Shown here one piece after another: positions 1-8,734 of a DNA stretch of 64,000 bases. Origin of the DNA: Diaphorobacter nitroreducens (GTDB lineage: Bacteria > Pseudomonadota > Gammaproteobacteria > Burkholderiales > Burkholderiaceae_C). The DNA lies in assembly GCA_003755025.1 (NCBI GenBank), contig RJVL01000001.1, positions 124,001-188,000 of the forward strand, in the 5' to 3' direction. A program made the translations under genes and the position numbers. Each line of letters starts with the position of its first letter. Within the stretch, counting starts at the first letter, position 1. The notes under the pieces were generated by a model. It was not told where the DNA came from and made no database searches. It saw only the letters and a program-made list of their open reading frames with translations.

Positions 1-113
1 CCCGCCGATGCCAAGTGCCCCGCCATCGGGTAGCCCATGACGCCCAAGCCCAGGAAGGCCACGCGGCGTGCGGGGACCGGATCGTAGGTGCGGGGATTGA
101 TGCTGCTGCTCAT
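1..113 (-). CDS. NAD(P)-dependent 3-hydroxyacid dehydrogenase, N-terminal fragment
   Basis: Only the first 37 or so codons lie in the window; the gene runs off the left edge. The start codon is the ATG at 113. After a short leader (MSSSINPRTYDPV) comes FLGLGVMGYPMAGHLA, the dinucleotide-binding GxGxMG loop typical of 3-hydroxyisobutyrate dehydrogenase and related beta-hydroxyacid dehydrogenases. The family oxidises short 3-hydroxyacids with NAD(P)+, but the fragment is too short to give a substrate. It is transcribed in the same direction as pilU, which lies upstream beyond a terminator. Confidence 0.8.
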   Translation of the reverse strand, partial: MSSSINPRTYDPVPARRVAFLGLGVMGYPMAGHLASA

Positions 114-127
114 GGGTTGGGCTCCGT

Positions 128-155
128 CAAAAAGAGAGGCCCGCAGGGGCGGGCC
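128..155 (-). terminator. Intrinsic terminator after pilU
   Basis: On the minus strand a 7-bp GC stem (138-144 pairing with 149-155, 4-nt loop) is followed by a T-rich tract. It ends the pilT/cNMP/pilU operon just before the dehydrogenase start at 113. Confidence 0.7.
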
Positions 156-177
156 GGGTGGGGCGAGTGTGTGGGTA

Positions 178-1314
178 TCAGACGATGGCGAAATGCTCGG
201 TGCCCGAGGCCAGGTCCGTCGTCTTGGCACGCTGGCTGCTGAGCTTGATCTGCAAGCGCAGGTCGTTCACCGAGTCGGCGTTGCGCAGGGCATCCTCATA
301 GCTGATCACGTTGGCCTCGAACAGGTCGAACAGTGCCTGGTCGAAGGTCTGCATGCCCAGGTTGCGGCTCTTCTTCATGATTTCCTTGATCTCGGCCACC
401 TCGCCCTTGAAGATGAGGTCGGCGATCAGCGGCGTGTTCAGCATCACCTCGACGGCGGCCGCGCGCCCCTTGCCGTCCTGCTTGGGAATCAGGCGCTGCG
501 AGACCAGTGCCTTGAGGTTCAGCGACAGGTCCATCAACAGCTGGGCGCGCCGCTCCTCGGGGAAGAAGTTGATGATCCGGTCCAGTGCCTGGTTGGCGCT
601 GTTGGCGTGCAGCGTGGCCAGGCACAGGTGGCCGGTTTCGGCAAACGCCACGGCGTGCTCCATGGTCTCGCGGTCGCGGATTTCGCCCATCAGGATCACG
701 TCCGGCGCCTGGCGCAGCGTGTTCTTGAGGGCCGCCTCCCAGCTGACGGTGTCCAGGCCCACCTCGCGCTGCGTGATCACGCAGTTCTTGTGCGGATGCA
801 CGAATTCCACCGGGTCTTCCACCGTAATGATGTGGCCGAAGGAGTTCTCGTTGCGCCAGTCCAGCATGGCGGCCAGCGTGGTGGACTTGCCCGAGCCCGT
901 CGCGCCGACCAGGATGCACAGTCCGCGCTTGGTCATGGTGACTTCCTTGAGCACCTGCGGAACGCCCAGGCCGTCGATGGTGGGCAGCGTGAGCGGAATC
1001 GTCCGCAGCACCATGCCCACGCGGCCCTGCTGTATGAAGGCGTTCACGCGGAACCGGCCCACGCCCGCAGGCGAGATGGCAAAGTTGCACTCCTTGGTGC
1101 GCTCGAAGTCGGCCACCTGCTTGTCGCTCATGATGGCGCGCGCCAGCGTGAGCGTGTGGTTGGGCGTCAGAGGCTGGGGAGAGACCTTGGTGACCTTGCC
1201 GTCGACCTTGATCGCCGGCGGAAACTCCGCCGTGATGAAAAGGTCGCTCCCCCCGCGGCTGACCATCAGCTTGAGCAGATCGTTGATGAATTTACTCGCC
1301 TGATCCCGTTCCAT
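178..1314 (-). CDS. pilU: Twitching motility ATPase PilU
   Basis: A 378-residue cytoplasmic hexameric ATPase of the PilT/GspE family that helps PilT retract type IV pili. Visible motifs are Walker A GATGSGKS (about 137-144), the Asp box ITVEDP (about 163), Walker B VILMGEIRD (about 206-214) and the His box with ATLHAN (about 233). The N-terminus (DLLKLMVSRGGSDLFI) and the long tail ending in HFAIV are those of PilU rather than PilT. Length matches the family. It is the last gene of a three-gene minus-strand operon with pilT and a cyclic-nucleotide-binding protein, 46 bp after the latter. Confidence 0.95.
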   Translation of the reverse strand: MERDQASKFINDLLKLMVSRGGSDLFITAEFPPAIKVDGKVTKVSPQPLTPNHTLTLARAIMSDKQVADFERTKECNFAISPAGVGRFRVNAFIQQGRVGMVLRTIPLTLPTIDGLGVPQVLKEVTMTKRGLCILVGATGSGKSTTLAAMLDWRNENSFGHIITVEDPVEFVHPHKNCVITQREVGLDTVSWEAALKNTLRQAPDVILMGEIRDRETMEHAVAFAETGHLCLATLHANSANQALDRIINFFPEERRAQLLMDLSLNLKALVSQRLIPKQDGKGRAAAVEVMLNTPLIADLIFKGEVAEIKEIMKKSRNLGMQTFDQALFDLFEANVISYEDALRNADSVNDLRLQIKLSSQRAKTTDLASGTEHFAIV

Positions 1315-1360
1315 CCCATACCCCCTTGGTCGTCAGCCTTGTGTTGTTGTGCCGGGCTGT

Positions 1361-1990
1361 TCAGCGTTGATTTTCACTCAGACGCGCGCTCACCACGCGC
1401 AGGCGCTGCGACAGCTTGCGCGCCAGCAGGGCCACCAGGCTGGCGGCCAGTTGCGGGTCGTGGGCCATCATCTCATCCAGCGCCTCGGCGCTGAGCACCG
1501 CTATCTCGCATTCCGTGAGCGTGGTGCACGCCGAAAAACGGATGCCGCTGTCCAGCAGCGACATCTCGCCCAGGATATCGCCGGGCCGCGTCTCGGCCAG
1601 GCGCAGTTGCTCTCCCCAGGGCTGGACACGGTCCACGGCGATGGTGCCCGTGAGCAGCACGACCATGAAGTTGCCGTATTCGTCCTGGCGGATCAGGTCG
1701 CGGTTGGGCGCAACGGAGGCGAACTCGAAGAAGCGCTCCATGCGTTCCACGGCGTCGTGGTCCAGGTGCGCCATGTACTTGTCCTTGCTCCACAGCGATT
1801 GCAGCAGCCTGCCGCCACGGCTTTGGGGCAGGCGCTTGGCATCGACTTCGACGGCGCGCGCCTCCCAGGGGACCAGTTGTGATTGCTCCACGCCCTGGCC
1901 GGCAAATGCGGTGGTGAAGAACACCGAGTCGGTGCTCTCCTCGCCGGACTTGCGGTTTTTGGACTTGAGCAGGCCGAGAATGCCTTTCAT
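1361..1990 (-). CDS. Cyclic-nucleotide-binding-domain protein between pilT and pilU
   Basis: A 209-residue protein with a Crp/Fnr-type cyclic-nucleotide-binding beta barrel at about 85-185. The phosphate-binding cassette reads GEMSLLDSGIRFSA and keeps the Gly-Glu pair and the arginine. No helix-turn-helix follows: the protein ends about 25 residues after the barrel in a helical LARKLSQRLR segment, so it is not a DNA-binding regulator of the usual kind. The first 80 residues are polar and unlike known domains. It sits between pilT and pilU on the same strand, so I infer a role in controlling pilus retraction by cAMP or another nucleotide. The ligand cannot be told from sequence. Confidence 0.85.
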   Translation of the reverse strand: MKGILGLLKSKNRKSGEESTDSVFFTTAFAGQGVEQSQLVPWEARAVEVDAKRLPQSRGGRLLQSLWSKDKYMAHLDHDAVERMERFFEFASVAPNRDLIRQDEYGNFMVVLLTGTIAVDRVQPWGEQLRLAETRPGDILGEMSLLDSGIRFSACTTLTECEIAVLSAEALDEMMAHDPQLAASLVALLARKLSQRLRVVSARLSENQR

Positions 1991-2066
1991 GATGGGGCTC
2001 CGATGCGGGCTCGTGTACCAACGAGCCTGGTAGTGAAAAAGTGTGCGGGCCCGCCTTGGAGGGGGG

Positions 2067-3110
2067 TCAGCCGGGGAAGTTCTCGGGAATCTTGGCCTTG
2101 CTGCGCGCCTCGGCCGGGCTGATGATGTTGCGGCGCACCAGGTCGGAGAGGTTCTGGTCCAGCGTCTGCATGCCCACGCTGTTGCTGGTCTGGATGGTGG
2201 AGTACATCTGCGCCACCTTGGCCTCGCGGATCAGGTTGCGGATGGCGCTCGTGCCCAGCATGATCTCGTGCGCCGCCACGCGGCCAGAACCGTCCTTGGT
2301 CTTGCACAGCGTCTGCGAGATCACCGCCTGCAGCGACTCCGACAACATCGCGCGCACCATTTCCTTTTCTTCGGCGGGGAAGACGTCGATGATCCGGTCG
2401 ATGGTCTTGGCGGCGCTGGACGTGTGCAGCGTGCCGAACACCAAGTGGCCCGTTTCCGCGGCGGTCATGGCCAGGCGGATGGTTTCCAAGTCGCGCATTT
2501 CGCCCACCAGGATGGCGTCCGGGTCTTCGCGCAGGGCGGACTTCAGCGCGGCCGCGAACGACAGCGTCATCGGGCCGACTTCACGCTGGTTGATCAGGCA
2601 CTTCTTGGACTCGTGCACGAACTCGATCGGGTCTTCCACCGTGAGGATGTGGCCGTACTCGCTTTCGTTGAGGTAGTTGACCATGGCCGCCAGGGTGGTG
2701 GACTTGCCCGAGCCTGTGGGGCCCGTCACCAGCACCAGGCCGCGCGGCTTGAGCGCCAGGTCGGCAAAGATCTTGGGCGCGTTGAGCTGCTCCAGCGTCA
2801 GGATCTTGCTCGGAATGGTACGGAACACCGCGGCCGCGCCGCGGTTCTGGTTGAACGCGTTGACGCGAAAGCGCGCCAGGCCGTCGATCTCGAAGGAAAA
2901 GTCCACTTCCAGGAACTCTTCGTAGGTCTTGCGCTGGGCGTCGCTCATGATGTCGTACACCATGGCGTGGACGGTCTTGTGGTCCAGTGCATCGACGTTG
3001 ATGCGGCGTACGTCCCCGTGGACCCGGATCATGGGCGGCAGGCCGGCGGAAAGGTGCAGGTCGGACGCCTTGTTCTTCACGCTGAAGGCGAGCAATTGGG
3101 TGATGTCCAC
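2067..3110 (-). CDS. pilT: Twitching motility ATPase PilT
   Basis: A 347-residue pilus-retraction ATPase. Typical PilT start VDITQLLAFSVKNKASDLHL, then Walker A GPTGSGKST, the Asp box TVEDPIEF, Walker B ILVGEMRD and the His box FGTLHTSSA, with the AIRNLIREAK segment near the C-terminus. The frame stays open far upstream, but those residues would lie opposite yggS and have no homology. The real start is the GTG at 3110, preceded by AAGAGGG as ribosome binding site; it gives the normal family length. It is the first gene of the pilT/cNMP/pilU operon and divergent from yggS with only 39 bp between start codons, so the two promoters must overlap the opposite genes or share this gap. Confidence 0.95.
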   Translation of the reverse strand: MDITQLLAFSVKNKASDLHLSAGLPPMIRVHGDVRRINVDALDHKTVHAMVYDIMSDAQRKTYEEFLEVDFSFEIDGLARFRVNAFNQNRGAAAVFRTIPSKILTLEQLNAPKIFADLALKPRGLVLVTGPTGSGKSTTLAAMVNYLNESEYGHILTVEDPIEFVHESKKCLINQREVGPMTLSFAAALKSALREDPDAILVGEMRDLETIRLAMTAAETGHLVFGTLHTSSAAKTIDRIIDVFPAEEKEMVRAMLSESLQAVISQTLCKTKDGSGRVAAHEIMLGTSAIRNLIREAKVAQMYSTIQTSNSVGMQTLDQNLSDLVRRNIISPAEARSKAKIPENFPG

Positions 3111-3149
3111 GGATTCCCTCTTATCGTTTGATACGCTTGGGCGAACATT

Positions 3150-3866
3150 ATGACGACGATTGCCAGCAACCTCCAGAATGTGCGGGAGCGCATCGCGCGC
3201 GCCTGCACGGCGGCCGGCAGGCCACCCGATGCCGTGGCGCTGCTGGCGGTTTCCAAGACCTTCGGCCCCGAGGCTGTGCGTGACGCGGCATTGGCGGGCC
3301 AGCGGCGGTTTGGCGAAAACTACATTCAGGAAGCCGTGGAAAAGATGGCTCTGGTGGCGGCGCTCGGGCTGCCGCAGCCGCTGGAGTGGCACTGCATCGG
3401 CCCGGTGCAGAGCAACAAGACCCGCCTGGTGGCCCAGCACTTCGACTGGGTGCACACGGTGGACCGCCCCAAGACGGCGCAGCGTCTGTCCGACCAACGT
3501 CCCGACAACCTGCCTGCGCTGCAGGTCTGTATCCAGGTGAACGTGGATGGTGGCGCCACCAAGGCCGGTGTGCCGGCCGAGGAGGCATTGGCGCTGGCCC
3601 AGGCGGTGGCAGCGCTGCCGCGGCTCACGCTGCGCGGCGTCATGAGCATCCCCGACCCGGCGCCCGACGAGGCCGCGCAACTGGCCGTGCTGCTGCGCGT
3701 GCGCCAGGTGTTCGACACCCTGCGCGCGCAGGACGGCCCGGGGTTCGAGGCGGTCGATACCCTGTCGCTGGGCATGACCGGCGACCTGGAGGCCGCGGTG
3801 CGCGCCGGCAGCACCATGGTGCGCGTGGGCAGCGGCATCTTCGGTGCGCGCCACTACCCGGCCTGA
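3150..3866 (+). CDS. yggS: Pyridoxal-phosphate homeostasis protein YggS
   Basis: A 238-residue single-domain PLP-binding protein of the YggS/PROSC family, which buffers free PLP and keeps amino-acid pools balanced. The PLP lysine is in LLAVSKTF (K36). Other family marks are RRFGENYIQEA, HCIGPVQSNKTR, the VNV segment and the phosphate-binding LSLGMTGDLEAAV with GSGIFGAR near the C-terminus. It sits divergent from pilT, as in many proteobacteria, and 38 bp ahead of a PLP-dependent aminotransferase on the same strand. Confidence 0.95.
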   Translation: MTTIASNLQNVRERIARACTAAGRPPDAVALLAVSKTFGPEAVRDAALAGQRRFGENYIQEAVEKMALVAALGLPQPLEWHCIGPVQSNKTRLVAQHFDWVHTVDRPKTAQRLSDQRPDNLPALQVCIQVNVDGGATKAGVPAEEALALAQAVAALPRLTLRGVMSIPDPAPDEAAQLAVLLRVRQVFDTLRAQDGPGFEAVDTLSLGMTGDLEAAVRAGSTMVRVGSGIFGARHYPA

Positions 3867-3904
3867 TAAGCTGGCCGTCATCTAGTTTTGACGGAGATTC
3901 CCTC

Positions 3905-5041
3905 ATGCCCGGTTTGCTGCCCGATGTCGATCCCGATGGCCTGCTCGAATTCTCGGTGGTCTATACCGACCGTGCGCTCAACCACATGTCGCGCCGCTTC
4001 GTGGGCGTGATGCAAGACATCCTGGCGACGCTCAAGGAGGTCTACCGCGCGCACACGGCGGTGCTCGTGCCCGGCAGCGGCACCTTCGGCATGGAGGCCG
4101 TGGCACGCCAGTTCGCCAACCGCGAGAAGGTGCTCATCGTGCGCAACGGCTGGTTCAGCTACCGCTGGAGCCAGATCTTCGACGCCGGCGGGCTGGGCGG
4201 TGGTGCCGTGGTCTGCCAGGCGCGCCGCCAGGGCGACGGTCCACAGGCGCCCTGGGTGCCCTGCCCGGCGAGCGAGGTGGCCGCCGCCATCCGCGCCGAG
4301 CGGCCGAAGGTGGTGTTCGCCCCGCATGTGGAGACGGCCAGTGGCATCCTGCTGCCCGACGATTACCTGCGCACCGTGAGCGACGCCGCGCACGAGGTGG
4401 GCGCGCTGTTCGTGCTGGACTGCGTGGCCTCCGGCGCCATGTGGGTGGACATGGAAAAGACCGGTGTGGACGTGCTGATCTCCGCGCCGCAAAAGGGCTG
4501 GAGCGGCTCGCCCTGCTGCGCCATGGTGATGCTGTCGGCCCGCGCGCGCGAGGCGATCGAGCAGACGCAGAGCTCCAGCTTCTCGTGCGACCTCAAGAAG
4601 TGGATGCAGATCGCCGAGGGCTACGAGAAGGGGCAGCACGCCTACCACACCACCATGCCCACCGATGCGCTGGTGCGCCTGCGCGACGTGATGCTGGAAA
4701 CGCGCGACTACGGCTTTGCCAAGGTGCGCGACGAGCAGATCGCACTCGGCGCCAAGGTGCGCGCGCTGCTGCAGGCGCGGGGCTTTCCCAGTGTGGCGGC
4801 TGCGGGCTACGAGGCACCGGGCGTGGTGGTGAGCTACACCACCGACCCCGGCATCCAGAGCGGCAAGAAGTTCGCCGAGGCGGGGCTGCAGACCGCCTCG
4901 GGCGTGCCGCTGCAATGCGGCGAGGGTGCGGACTTCCAGACCTTCCGCCTGGGCCTGTTCGGCCTGGAGAAGTGGCACAACGTGGACCGCACGGTGGGCC
5001 ACCTGGCCGCGGCGCTGGACCAGGTCGCGCCGGCGCGCTGA
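3905..5041 (+). CDS. Class V aminotransferase, alanine-glyoxylate / serine-pyruvate type
   Basis: A 378-residue fold-type I PLP enzyme. Family marks are VPGSGTFGMEA (about 55-65), HVETASGILLP (about 141-151), LFVLDCVASGA with the cofactor-binding Asp (about 168-178) and the Schiff-base lysine in ISAPQKGWSG (K197). Enzymes of this family move an amino group from alanine or serine to glyoxylate or pyruvate; the exact substrates cannot be read here. The frame is open for a further 170 codons upstream inside yggS, but homology begins at MPGLL, so ATG 3905 is the start. It may be co-transcribed with yggS. Confidence 0.88.
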   Translation: MPGLLPDVDPDGLLEFSVVYTDRALNHMSRRFVGVMQDILATLKEVYRAHTAVLVPGSGTFGMEAVARQFANREKVLIVRNGWFSYRWSQIFDAGGLGGGAVVCQARRQGDGPQAPWVPCPASEVAAAIRAERPKVVFAPHVETASGILLPDDYLRTVSDAAHEVGALFVLDCVASGAMWVDMEKTGVDVLISAPQKGWSGSPCCAMVMLSARAREAIEQTQSSSFSCDLKKWMQIAEGYEKGQHAYHTTMPTDALVRLRDVMLETRDYGFAKVRDEQIALGAKVRALLQARGFPSVAAAGYEAPGVVVSYTTDPGIQSGKKFAEAGLQTASGVPLQCGEGADFQTFRLGLFGLEKWHNVDRTVGHLAAALDQVAPAR

Positions 5042-5120
5042 CTGGCCGGTGGCGCAAAAGCGTCCATCTCCTACAACCGCGGGGTGGCGTGGGCCGCGGT
5101 GCGCGGCTATGCTTTCCCGC

Positions 5121-6467
5121 ATGCATGCGTCCCCCCTGGAGCCTGGTGCGCAGGCCGCGGCTTCGGCCGAGCCGGCCGCGCTCGCGGGCCGTGCCTCCCA
5201 GCTGTCCCGGGCCAAGCGCCAGGCCACCGGCCTGCTGCTGGCAGTGGTCGTCGTCTTTGCGCTGACCTATTTCTTTCCACCCAGTCTGGGCGTGGCCTGC
5301 GTGCGCGCCGTGGCGGAGGCCGCCATGGTGGGCGCCTTGGCCGACTGGTTTGCGGTGTCGGCGCTGTTTCGGCGCATCCCGCTGCCACTGGTGCAGCGCC
5401 ACACCGACATCATTGCGCGCAACAAGGACCGCATCGGCGGCAACCTGGCGGTGTTCGTACGCGACAAATTCCTGGACGCGCCTTCGCTCGTGACCATGAT
5501 CCGCCGCCACGATCCGGCCAACATGCTGGCGCAGTGGCTCACGGCACCGGCCAACGCGCGCCTGCTGGGCAGGCAGGTGGCCAGGCTGGCGCTGACCGCG
5601 CTGGACACGGTGGAGGACGCGAAGATCCAGGCCTTCCTGAGCCAGGCCGCGCGCACGCTGGTGGGCAAGATCGACCTGTCGCGCTCCATGGCGTCGGCGC
5701 TGGGCGCGCTCACCTACCAGGGCCGGCACCAGGCGCTGCTGGACGACCTGCTGGAGCGCCTGGGCGGCATGGTGCGATCGGAGGACACGCGCGCCTTCGT
5801 GGCCGACACGCTGCTGCAGTGGATCAAGCGTGAGCATCCGCTCAAGCAGAAGGTGCTGCCTACCGATTGGCTCTCGGGCAAGGGCGCCTCGGCCATCACG
5901 CACGCCGTGGACACCCTGCTCAAGGCGGTGGCCGAGGACCCGCAGCACGAGCTGCGCGAGGCGCTGGACGGCGCCGTGCAGCGCCTCATCGCCCGCCTGC
6001 AGACCGACCCCGATTGGGCGCGCCGCGGCGACGAGGTGCGCGGTTACCTGCAGAACGACGAAGTGCTGGGCCGCTATGTGCGCGATCTGTGGAGCGACCT
6101 GCGCCAGAAGCTGCGCGACGATCTGATGAACGAAGACTCGGCATTGTCCGCGCGCGTGGCCGACATGGGGCAGTGGCTGGGGCTGTCGCTGGCGGGTGAT
6201 GCGGCGCTGCGCGTGCGCCTGAACGTGCGCCTGGAACTGTGGGCCGCCACCTTTGCGCCCGATGTGGCGCAGTCGGTGGCCGAACACATCCGCGCTACGG
6301 TGCAGCGCTGGGACGCGCAGGAGATGGCGCGGCTGGTGGAACTGCACATCGGCAGCGACCTGCAGTACATCCGCATCAACGGCACCGTGGTGGGCGGCTG
6401 CATCGGGCTGCTGCTGTTCGCCGTCTCGCACGCGGGCGCGTTGTGGGCGGCGGTGGCCGGGCCGTGA
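5121..6467 (+). CDS. DUF445 family membrane protein
   Basis: About 448 residues. An N-terminal membrane segment (about 40-62) is followed by the conserved VRAVAEAAMVGALADWFAV patch and a second short hydrophobic stretch; a last membrane helix (GGCIGLLLFAVSHAGALWAAV) closes the protein. The long middle part is helical and rich in Arg and Leu. This is the DUF445 (YheB/YjiN-like) layout. The function of the family is not established. Two in-frame ATGs (5109 and 5121) are possible starts and neither has a clear ribosome binding site. It stands alone and converges on the small secreted-protein gene, with repeat copy 1 between them. Confidence 0.85.
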   Translation: MHASPLEPGAQAAASAEPAALAGRASQLSRAKRQATGLLLAVVVVFALTYFFPPSLGVACVRAVAEAAMVGALADWFAVSALFRRIPLPLVQRHTDIIARNKDRIGGNLAVFVRDKFLDAPSLVTMIRRHDPANMLAQWLTAPANARLLGRQVARLALTALDTVEDAKIQAFLSQAARTLVGKIDLSRSMASALGALTYQGRHQALLDDLLERLGGMVRSEDTRAFVADTLLQWIKREHPLKQKVLPTDWLSGKGASAITHAVDTLLKAVAEDPQHELREALDGAVQRLIARLQTDPDWARRGDEVRGYLQNDEVLGRYVRDLWSDLRQKLRDDLMNEDSALSARVADMGQWLGLSLAGDAALRVRLNVRLELWAATFAPDVAQSVAEHIRATVQRWDAQEMARLVELHIGSDLQYIRINGTVVGGCIGLLLFAVSHAGALWAAVAGP

Positions 6468-6470
6468 GTG

Positions 6471-6529
6471 CTATCTAATTAGTAGCTGCTAGCGCTTACT
6501 GGATAAGCGCTAAGACCCGATTTTGCTTA
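6471..6529 (-). repeat. Dispersed palindromic repeat, copy 1
   Basis: Full-length copy of the family described in the findings: AGCGCTTA and TAAGCGCT arms around 6490-6512, an AT-rich outer part at 6471-6487, and a tail ATTTTGCTTA. It fills the gap between two convergent genes, and its last three bases are the TAA stop of the minus-strand gene ending at 6527. The strand given is the one whose frame is open in most copies; this copy has a TAA in that frame where others have CAA. Confidence 0.85.
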
Positions 6530-6982
6530 GAACCGAAAATCCAGCGTTTGCGGCGCCCGGCCCACTTGCACGGTGCGGCTGTGGTTCTGGCCGGCGCCCT
6601 GTACCTCCACACGGTAGCTGCCCGCAGGCAGTTGCAGCAGGCACACGGGGCCGCCGGCGCGCAGTTGCATCGCGTCGCCCCCGCCTTGCGGGGTGATGCG
6701 CACGTCGACGTTGGCCTCGTAGGCGCCATCCGCTCGCGCGAACAGCAGCGACAGGGGGTAGTCCTTCATGGCTGCGCGCATGGCGGTGGATTCGTCCGTG
6801 CCGATGCCGCCGCACTGGTAGTGCAGCGCGCCGGCCGTCTGCACGGGCGGCAGCACGGCCGGGCGGGGCGCGCTGTCGGCCTGCGCCTGCACGGCGCTGG
6901 CGCCGCTGGCCAGCAGGGCACACAGACCCAGCGGCGCCAGACGGCGGGGAAGTCGAAACGGGAACGGGGACAACACGGGCAT
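6527..6982 (-). CDS. Small secreted protein of unknown function
   Basis: A 151-residue protein with a Sec signal peptide (basic RLPRRLAPLG, hydrophobic LCALLASGASA, likely cleavage near VQAQA). The mature part has two cysteines (HYQCGG and GPVCLLQ) that could form a disulphide, and a C-terminal beta-rich part (LPAGSYRVEVQGAGQ, RTVQVGRAPQTLDF) like the carboxypeptidase-regulatory or Ig-like folds of surface proteins. The start is fixed by a strong AAGGAGGT ribosome binding site 5 nt before the ATG at 6982; an upstream in-frame ATG at 7015 lacks one. No specific function can be given. Confidence 0.75.
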   Translation of the reverse strand: MPVLSPFPFRLPRRLAPLGLCALLASGASAVQAQADSAPRPAVLPPVQTAGALHYQCGGIGTDESTAMRAAMKDYPLSLLFARADGAYEANVDVRITPQGGGDAMQLRAGGPVCLLQLPAGSYRVEVQGAGQNHSRTVQVGRAPQTLDFRF

Positions 6983-7074
6983 GGCGCACCTCCTTGTCAG
7001 GGGTAAAAGCGCCATGCTGGCACCTCGTTGCGCGCCGCGCTGTCAGCCCAGGGCGCGAGCGCGCGTGGTGGCCG

Positions 7075-8559
7075 TCAGAAGCGCGGCAGGTTGGCGTGGC
7101 TCATCTTGCCGTTGCGCACCAGCATCTTGCCGTACTCGGCGCAGCGGTTCAGCGTCGGGATCACCTTGCCGGGGTTGAGCAGGCCCTGCGGGTCGAACGC
7201 CTCCTTGAGCGCGAACATCTGCGCGTTCTCCTCCACGGTGAACTGCGCGCACATGGAGTTGAGCTTTTCCACCCCCACGCCGTGCTCGCCCGTCACGGTG
7301 CCGCCCATGGCCACGCTGGTTTCCAGAATGTCGGCGCCGAACAGCTCGCAGCGGTGGAGCTGGTCGGGGTCGTTGGCATCGAACAGGATCAGCGGGTGCA
7401 GGTTGCCGTCGCCCGCGTGGAACACGTTGCAGCAGCGCAGCTGGTATTTCTTCTCCATCTCCTGGATGGCGAGCAGGATGTCCGCCAGGCGCTTCCTCGG
7501 GATGGTGGAGTCCATGCACATGTAGTCGGGACTGATGCGGCCGCTGGCGGGGAAGGCGTTCTTGCGCCCGCTCCAAAAGCGCATGCGCTCTTCCTCGCTG
7601 GTGCTGACCGAGATGGCCGTGGCGCCCGAGCCGCGCAGCACCTCGCTCATGCGCGCGATCTCTTCCTCCACCTCCTCAGGTGTGCCGTCGGACTCGCACA
7701 GCAGGATGGCCTCGGCCGTCAGGTCGTAGCCGGCCTTGACGAAGTCCTCCACGGCGGCGGTCATGGGCTTGTCCATCATCTCCAGGCCGGCCGGGATGAT
7801 GCCGGCGGCGATCACCGCGGCCACGGCGTCGCCGGCTTTGCGCACGTCGTCAAAGCTGGCCATGATGCAGCGCGCCAACTGCGGCTTGGGCACCAGCTTG
7901 ACGGTGACCTCCAATGCCACGGCCAGCATGCCCTCGCTGCCGATCACGGCGGCCAGCAGGTCGTAGCCGGGCGCGTCCAGCGCCTCGGCTCCGAAGGTGA
8001 TGGGCTCGCCCTCCATGGTGTAGCCGCGCACGCGCAGCACGTTGTGCACCGTGAGGCCGTACTTCAGGCAGTGCACGCCGCCGGAGTTCTCGGCCACGTT
8101 GCCGCCGATGGTGCAGGCGATCTGGCTGCTGGGGTCAGGGGCGTAATACAGGTTGTAGGGCGCGGCGGCCTCGCTGATGGCCAGGTTGCGCACGCCGCAC
8201 TGCACGCGCGCCGTGCGGGCGACCGGGTCCAGGTCCAGGATGCGGTTGAACTTGGCCAGCGACAGCGTCACGCCCATGGCATGCGGCATGGCGCCGCCCG
8301 ACAGGCCCGTCCCAGCGCCGCGCGCCACAACGGGCACGCCCAGGCGGTGGCAGGTCTTCAGCACGGCCTGCACTTCGCCTTCCGTCTCGGGCAGGCACAC
8401 GACCAGCGGGCGCTGGCGGTAGGCCGTGAGGCCGTCGCATTCGTAAGGCGTGGTGTCCTCGGGCTGCCAGAGCAGCGCATGCTGCGGCACGCAGGCCGAC
8501 AGGGCCTGCACGACCTCGGCCTGTCGCTGGGCGCGTTCGGTGGATGTGGGGCTGGGCAT
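7075..8559 (-). CDS. FAD-linked oxidase, GlcD / D-lactate dehydrogenase type
   Basis: About 494 residues. An N-terminal FAD-binding domain of the vanillyl-alcohol oxidase type is shown by RPLVVCLPETEGEVQAVL, VPVVARGAGTGLSGGA, YYAPDPSSQIACTIGGNVAE and IGSEGMLAV. A C-terminal cap domain ends in the FHAGDGNLHP, TGEHGVG and LNPGKVIPT motifs shared by glycolate oxidase subunit GlcD and D-2-hydroxyacid dehydrogenases. It likely oxidises a D-2-hydroxyacid such as glycolate or D-lactate. No glcE or glcF is adjacent, which favours a single-subunit lactate-type enzyme, but that is inference. ATG 8559 is preferred; two upstream in-frame ATGs would add an Arg-rich leader. Confidence 0.9.
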   Translation of the reverse strand: MPSPTSTERAQRQAEVVQALSACVPQHALLWQPEDTTPYECDGLTAYRQRPLVVCLPETEGEVQAVLKTCHRLGVPVVARGAGTGLSGGAMPHAMGVTLSLAKFNRILDLDPVARTARVQCGVRNLAISEAAAPYNLYYAPDPSSQIACTIGGNVAENSGGVHCLKYGLTVHNVLRVRGYTMEGEPITFGAEALDAPGYDLLAAVIGSEGMLAVALEVTVKLVPKPQLARCIMASFDDVRKAGDAVAAVIAAGIIPAGLEMMDKPMTAAVEDFVKAGYDLTAEAILLCESDGTPEEVEEEIARMSEVLRGSGATAISVSTSEEERMRFWSGRKNAFPASGRISPDYMCMDSTIPRKRLADILLAIQEMEKKYQLRCCNVFHAGDGNLHPLILFDANDPDQLHRCELFGADILETSVAMGGTVTGEHGVGVEKLNSMCAQFTVEENAQMFALKEAFDPQGLLNPGKVIPTLNRCAEYGKMLVRNGKMSHANLPRF

Positions 8560-8642
8560 GGCGTGACTGTAGGCCATGGCGTGCGCGCGCGGCGTGAGTT
8601 TTCTTGCAGGCGGGCGTGAGCCGTGTTGCGCCAATTACTGCG

Positions 8643-8705
8643 TTATTAATAGCTACTGGCGCTTGATGGATAAGCGCTAGAGCCTGATTTGGCTTATAGA
8701 AATTG
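8643..8705 (-). repeat. Dispersed palindromic repeat, copy 2
   Basis: Near-consensus copy: TTATTAATAGCT, then GGCGCTTG and TAAGCGCTA arms, then AGAGCCTGATTTGGCTTA. Read on the minus strand, the family frame is open (ALALIHQA core). It lies between the lysR stop at 8735 and the oxidase start at 8559. Confidence 0.9.
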
Positions 8706-8734
8706 GCTTGCGCACGGCCGCGCCGCTTGCGGGG

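Noticed and set aside
88-1494. Long plus-strand frames opposite pilU and the cyclic-nucleotide-binding gene
   Set aside because: Composition is low-complexity His/Gln/Leu/Val and homology supports the minus-strand genes.
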